A DNA stretch of 64,000 nucleotides, taken from the NCBI GenBank assembly GCA_963643465.1, contig CAVIJT010000010.1, positions 62,001 to 126,000 of the forward strand, read 5' to 3'. The number at the start of each line of letters is the position of its first letter. Position 1 is the stretch's first letter. The DNA is from CAG-411 sp963643465. GTDB lineage: Bacteria; Bacillota; Clostridia; Lachnospirales; Lachnospiraceae. The notes beneath the pieces are model-generated. The model made no database searches, was not told the DNA's origin, and saw only the letters and a list, made by a program, of their open reading frames with translations. The position numbers and the translations under genes are program-made. Shown piece after piece: positions 60,047 to 64,000 of this stretch.

Positions 60047-61243
60047 TTATTTGTCGTTAGCAGCTACAACACCTGGAAGATCCTTACCTTCTAAGAACTC
60101 AAGGGAAGCTCCACCACCTGTTGAAATGTGTGTCATCTTATCAGCAAATCCTAACTGATTAGCTGCTGCTGCTGAATCTCCTCCACCGATGATTGTTGTA
60201 GCATCGATTTCAGCCATAGCCTTAGCTACTGCAATAGTACCAGCTGCAAAGTTAGACATCTCGAAACATCCCATTGGTCCATTCCAAACTACTGTCTTAG
60301 CACCCTTAACAGCATCTGCATATAACTCAGCAGTCTTAGGTCCGATATCCAAACCTAACCATCCTGCTTCTAAACCTTCTACATCAGAAACAACCTTTGT
60401 GTTTGCATTGTTATCAAACTTATCTGCTGCCATAGTATCTACAGGAATTAAAAGTTTCTTTCCGTTTGCAGCAGCCTTTTCCATCATTTCCTTAGCATAA
60501 TCCACATAATCTGCCTCGAATAATGAATCACCGATTGCATATCCCTTAGCAGAAAGGAATGTAAATGCCATACCACCACCGATAATTAAAGTATCAACCT
60601 TATCAAGAAGGTTGTTAATAACAGAAATTTTAGAAGAAACTTTAGAACCACCTAAAATTGCCACAAATGGTCTCTCTGGATTATTTACTGCATTTCCTAA
60701 GAAATCAATTTCTTTCTGCATTAAATATCCAACTACTGCTGTATCCACATACTCAGTTACACCAACGTTAGAACAGTGTGCTCTATGAGCAGTACCAAAA
60801 GCATCGTTTACAAATACATCACATAATGAAGCCAATTCCTTAGAGAATGCTTCTCCGTTCTTTGTCTCTTCTGCTCTATAACGAGTGTTCTCTAATAAAA
60901 CAACATCTCCATCATTCATAGCAGCTACTGCAGCCTTAGCATTTTCACCAACAACAGTATCATCAGCAGCAAACTTAACAGGCTGTCCTAACAATTCAGC
61001 CATACGAACAGCAACTGGTGCTAAAGATAATTCTGGCTTTGGCTCTCCCTTTGGCTTACCAAGATGAGAACAAAGAATTACCTTTCCTCCATCTGCAATC
61101 AATTTCTTGATAGTTGGCAAAGCAGCAACTAAACGGTTTTCATCTGTAATCTTTCCATCCTGTAATGGCACGTTAAAGTCACAACGTACTAATACTTTTT
61201 TTCCTTTTACATTAATATCATCTACTGATTTCTTATTTAACAT
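60047..61243 (-). CDS. pgk: Phosphoglycerate kinase
   Basis: 398 residues. RCDFNVPLQDGKITDENR binds 3-phosphoglycerate; CSHLGKPKGEP, LENTRYRAEE, FVNDAFGTAHRAHCS and the nucleotide loop GGGDSAAAANQLG are typical. It forms ATP from 1,3-bisphosphoglycerate. Start ATG with AAAGGAAAGATATC upstream. It lies downstream of the gap terminator (61293-61324) with no obvious promoter in the 48 bases between, so partial read-through is probable. Confidence 0.98.
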   Translation of the reverse strand: MLNKKSVDDINVKGKKVLVRCDFNVPLQDGKITDENRLVAALPTIKKLIADGGKVILCSHLGKPKGEPKPELSLAPVAVRMAELLGQPVKFAADDTVVGENAKAAVAAMNDGDVVLLENTRYRAEETKNGEAFSKELASLCDVFVNDAFGTAHRAHCSNVGVTEYVDTAVVGYLMQKEIDFLGNAVNNPERPFVAILGGSKVSSKISVINNLLDKVDTLIIGGGMAFTFLSAKGYAIGDSLFEADYVDYAKEMMEKAAANGKKLLIPVDTMAADKFDNNANTKVVSDVEGLEAGWLGLDIGPKTAELYADAVKGAKTVVWNGPMGCFEMSNFAAGTIAVAKAMAEIDATTIIGGGDSAAAANQLGFADKMTHISTGGGASLEFLEGKDLPGVVAANDK

Positions 61244-61292
61244 GATATCTTTCCTTTCTTATTGGCAATTCACCGAACGGTGTATGAATAGC

Positions 61293-61324
61293 AAAAAGGT
61301 CCGGTCCTAAGACCGGACCTTTTT
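61293..61324 (-). terminator. Intrinsic terminator after gap
   Basis: Perfect 14-base stem AAAAAGGTCCGGTC (61293-61306)/GACCGGACCTTTTT (61311-61324), 4-base loop, 3' arm ending in T5 on the minus strand. It lies between gap and pgk and probably sets a higher level of gap mRNA. Confidence 0.85.
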
Positions 61325-61363
61325 TAGGTCTATAAATGTGCTTTCACACTAAAATTTTTAGAA

Positions 61364-62380
61364 TTATGCTAACTCTGAGAAGTACTTAATTGTTCTAACC
61401 ATCTGGCTAGTGTAAGAGTTCTCGTTATCATACCAAGAAACTACCTGTACTTCGTATAAGTCATCAGCAACCTTAGAAACCATTGTCTGAGTTGCATCGA
61501 ATAAAGAACCATAGTTCATTCCAACGATATCAGAAGAAACGATTTCATCTTCGTTGTAACCGAATGACTCATTAGCTGCTGCCTTCATAGCTGCGTTGAT
61601 TCCCTCAACTGTTACATCGTTACCCTTAACAACTGCTGTTAAGATTGTTGTAGAACCTGTTGGGGTTGGTACACGCTGTGCAGATCCGATTAACTTTCCG
61701 TTTAACTCAGGAATAACTAATCCGATTGCCTTTGCAGCACCTGTTGAGTTAGGAACAATATTAACTGCAGCAGCACGAGATCTTCTTAAATCTCCCTTTC
61801 TCTGTGGTCCATCAAGAGTCATCTGATCTCCTGTGTAAGCATGAATTGTACACATGATACCTGACTGGATTGCTGCATACTTATTTAAAGCGTCAGCCAT
61901 AGGAGCCAAGCAGTTTGTTGTACAAGAAGCTGCTGAAATTACAGTATCCTCAGCCTTTAATGTGTTGTGGTTTACATTGTAAACGATTGTAGGAAGATCA
62001 TTTCCTGCTGGTGCAGAAATAACAACCTTACGAGCACCTGCTTTGATATGAGCAGAAGCCTTTTCCTTAGAGCAGTAGAAACCTGTACACTCTAATACTA
62101 CGTCTACGTTTAAGTCACCCCATGGGCACTTGCTAGCATCAGCTTCAGCGTAGATCTTGATTTCCTTACCATCAACTGTGATTGAATCCTCACCAGCTAC
62201 TACTGTATCAGCTTTCTGATATTTTCCCTGTGAAGAATCATACTTTAACAAGTGAGCTAACATCTTAGGGCTTGTTAAATCGTTGATTGCTACTACTTCA
62301 TATCCTTCTGCTCCAAACATCTGTCTGAATGCAAGACGTCCAATACGTCCAAAACCATTAATTGCTACTTTTACTGCCAT
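61364..62380 (-). CDS. gap: Glyceraldehyde-3-phosphate dehydrogenase
   Basis: 338 residues. NAD-binding GFGRIGRLAFRQMF, the catalytic Cys in SAASCTTNCLAPM, TVDGPQRKG-like segment (TLDGPQRKGDLRRSR) and VVSWYDNENSYTSQM. The Asp after the second strand (AINDLTSPK) favours NAD over NADP. Start ATG with AGGAGGAACAAAAC upstream. Promoter at 62499-62527 with a leader of about 110 bases. Confidence 0.98.
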   Translation of the reverse strand: MAVKVAINGFGRIGRLAFRQMFGAEGYEVVAINDLTSPKMLAHLLKYDSSQGKYQKADTVVAGEDSITVDGKEIKIYAEADASKCPWGDLNVDVVLECTGFYCSKEKASAHIKAGARKVVISAPAGNDLPTIVYNVNHNTLKAEDTVISAASCTTNCLAPMADALNKYAAIQSGIMCTIHAYTGDQMTLDGPQRKGDLRRSRAAAVNIVPNSTGAAKAIGLVIPELNGKLIGSAQRVPTPTGSTTILTAVVKGNDVTVEGINAAMKAAANESFGYNEDEIVSSDIVGMNYGSLFDATQTMVSKVADDLYEVQVVSWYDNENSYTSQMVRTIKYFSELA

Positions 62381-62738
62381 GTTTTGTTCCTCCTAAAAAT
62401 TTAAATTTTTATTGTATACTGCCTGTCCATGTCTGATAACCCAAACAATGCGAACAGTAATTTACAAATTTTGTTTGCTTTCACAAACCTCGTTTTTTAT
62501 TGTAAACAATTTGCCATTAAAATGCAAGTATTCTTTTCTTTTTTTTTGAATTCCGACCATTTTATAGAAAAACAAGATTAATTTTTCTTTTTTTGTTCAT
62601 TTTTCACAAATTTGCATCTTTTTTATTGACAGATCTCCGCTGCTTGTTAGTATAAGCCGAAAAACACACATTTATTCAACCAGCCATACTTTATCGTTAT
62701 ATGTTTGTATGCTGCAGTCCTATTTTTTTGCTATCACA
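62381..62738. other. Intergenic region between glgA and gap
   Basis: 358 bases, very AT-rich, with no supported gene. It holds the gap promoter (62499-62527). I could not find a convincing intrinsic terminator for glgA. A plus-strand TTGACA/TATAAG pair at 62626-62656 has a poor 19-base spacer. Confidence 0.6.
62499..62527 (-). promoter_or_regulatory. Promoter of gap
   Basis: TTGCAT (62522-62527) and TACAAT (62499-62504), minus strand, spacer 17, about 120 bases before the gap ATG. Confidence 0.65.
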
Positions 62739-64000
62739 TTATGATAATAAGTTTCGATACAGGTCTTCATATTTTTTTGCAGATTGTTCCCATGAATAAT
62801 CTGTAAGTAAACAACGACTAATCATTTTGTTCCACTCTCTTTTCTTATTTTGAAAAACATGTTTCGCATATCGAATGGTATTTAACATTTCATGGGCATT
62901 ATAATTTGCAAAAGAAAATCCTGTTCCAGTGCTTTCATACTCATTATATGGAATTACCGTATCTTTCAAACCTCCAGTTTCACGCACAATAGGAATGGTT
63001 CCATATCGAAGTGCCATAAGCTGACTTAATCCACAAGGCTCATAAAGAGATGGCATCAAAAACGCATCGCATGACGCATATAGTTTGTGAGACATTTCAT
63101 CGCAATAATAAATATTGGCTGATACACGATCCGGATATTTCCAAGCATAATGCCGGAATAAATGCTCATATTTCCCTTCTCCGGTTCCAATGACAACCAA
63201 CTGCGTATCCTGTGAGCAAATCTCCTCAATCACATAATCTACAAGATCTAATCCTTTCTGATCTGTCAAACGACTGCAAATACCAATCATAAACTTTTTA
63301 TCGTCTTTTTCCAATCCCAATTCTTCTTGAAATGCACGTTTGTTTTTAATCTTTTCTTTTCTAAAATTCTGTTCTGTGTAATTTTGATAAATATAAGGGT
63401 CAGTTGCTGGATTATATACTTCATAGTCTAATCCATTTACAATTCCAGTCAAATCATTTTGACGAGCGCAAATTAAACCATCCAGTCCTTCCCCATAAAA
63501 AGGCATTTTTATTTCTTCTGCATAAGACTCACTAACTGTAGTAATGGCATCTGCATAAACAAGCCCACCTTTCATATAATTGGCATCACCATAAGCCTCC
63601 AGCTTATCGCTGGTAAAATAATAAGATGCGAGTCCCGTCATATCTTTCACTGCTTTTAAATCCCAAATTCCTTGAAATTTCAAATTATGTATCGTCATAA
63701 TCATCTTAATTCCCCGAAAGAATTCCCCTGCATTAAATGTATCTTTAATATAAACCGGTATCAACCCCGTCTGCCAATCGTGGCAATGAATAATATCTGG
63801 TCTGAAATTTATCAACGGCAACGCAGACAATGCAGCTCTGGAAAAGAATGCAAACTTTTCCATATCCTCATGAATTTTGTTATATGGACTAAAACCACTA
63901 AAATAGAATTCATTATCGATAAAATAATACTGAATTCCATCATATTCCATCTGCATAATTCCAACGTACTGACTTCTCCATGCCAACTTCATATAAAAAT
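62739..64000 (-). CDS. glgA: Glycogen synthase (GT5), N-terminus cut by window edge
   Basis: 420 codons are visible; the usual N-terminus with the ADP-glucose KxGGL loop lies beyond the right edge, and the reading frame is open there (the first in-window Met at 63992 is internal). DIIHCHDWQTGLIPVY, TIHNLKFQGIW, TVSESYAEEIKMPFYGEGLDG, GIVNGLDYEVYNPATDP, ICSRLTDQKGLDLV and the donor-site box MPSLYEPCGLSQLMALRYGT are diagnostic. It adds glucose from ADP-glucose to glycogen. It is followed by a 358-base gap, so it is not obviously co-transcribed with gap. Confidence 0.95.
   Translation of the reverse strand, partial: FYMKLAWRSQYVGIMQMEYDGIQYYFIDNEFYFSGFSPYNKIHEDMEKFAFFSRAALSALPLINFRPDIIHCHDWQTGLIPVYIKDTFNAGEFFRGIKMIMTIHNLKFQGIWDLKAVKDMTGLASYYFTSDKLEAYGDANYMKGGLVYADAITTVSESYAEEIKMPFYGEGLDGLICARQNDLTGIVNGLDYEVYNPATDPYIYQNYTEQNFRKEKIKNKRAFQEELGLEKDDKKFMIGICSRLTDQKGLDLVDYVIEEICSQDTQLVVIGTGEGKYEHLFRHYAWKYPDRVSANIYYCDEMSHKLYASCDAFLMPSLYEPCGLSQLMALRYGTIPIVRETGGLKDTVIPYNEYESTGTGFSFANYNAHEMLNTIRYAKHVFQNKKREWNKMISRCLLTDYSWEQSAKKYEDLYRNLLS

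Noticed and set aside
62626..62656. Plus-strand TTGACA/TATAAG pair between glgA and gap
   Set aside because: Spacer is 19 bases and nothing downstream on the plus strand is a gene; at best an antisense transcript into glgA.

Overview
The window looks like a low-GC Gram-positive Clostridia chromosome, most likely Lachnospiraceae. Reasons: AT-rich intergenic DNA with near-consensus sigma-A promoters and strong AGGAGG ribosome-binding sites; Firmicutes gene orders (ylxM-ffh-rpsP-khpA-rimM-trmD-rplS, rplU-prp-rpmA-obgE, secG-rnr-smpB-ssrA); a Firmicutes-type L27 with a cleavable N-terminus beside its protease Prp; lipoboxes; and a Gram-positive type IV pilus locus without a PilQ secretin. The genus cannot be fixed from sequence alone. 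Every supported gene is on the minus strand, so transcription runs from high to low coordinates. I saw no insertion sequence, prophage or CRISPR array.

Layout, right to left in the direction of transcription. 64000-57453: glycogen synthase (cut by the window edge), then gap, pgk, tpiA and gpmI, which carry lower glycolysis from glyceraldehyde-3-phosphate to 2-phosphoglycerate. A strongly structured non-coding stretch lies between tpiA and gpmI. 57382-53473: secG, rnr, smpB and tmRNA, a protein-export and ribosome-rescue block; SmpB and RNase R are the protein partners of tmRNA. 53076-48154: small unknown proteins, a PhoB-type two-component system, a lipoprotein and a PH-domain protein. 48142-45600: L21 leader, rplU, prp, rpmA and obgE, followed by a membrane HD-GYP c-di-GMP phosphodiesterase at 44302-45492. 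44190-34548: the SRP/ribosome-maturation operon (ylxM, ffh, rpsP, khpA, rimM, trmD, rplS), then lepB, rbgA, a second lepB with a long coiled-coil extension, rnhB, an FlhB-tail homologue, yraN and pgeF. 34427-28107: a lipoprotein trigger-factor-like chaperone and a giant BspA-type leucine-rich-repeat surface protein. 27861-25777: pnp.

25396-7316 is the most distinctive region: a type IV pilus operon read from one clear promoter (TTGATA-17-TATAAT at 25488-25516). The order is pilB, pilT, pilC, major pilin, prepilin peptidase, a PilM-PilN fusion, pilO, a PilV-like pilin, an 855-residue PilX-like protein, a GspH-like pilin, a PilW-like pilin, a CYTH protein and a 1414-residue membrane-anchored protein that resembles DUF5057. 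PilB has an N-terminal MshEN-like domain, so c-di-GMP control of pilus extension is a testable idea. Downstream at 7130-2771 lie a rhomboid-like protein with a zinc ribbon and a very large protein that fuses two GT-C glycosyltransferases. The left end (2601-1) holds two unrecognised genes and a partial DUF2953 protein.

The least explained items are the structured tpiA-gpmI intergenic region, a two-copy hairpin-bearing repeat that starts in the T-tract of terminators (52711-52835, 54439-54541), the two giant proteins that end the pilus operon, and the double GT-C fusion.
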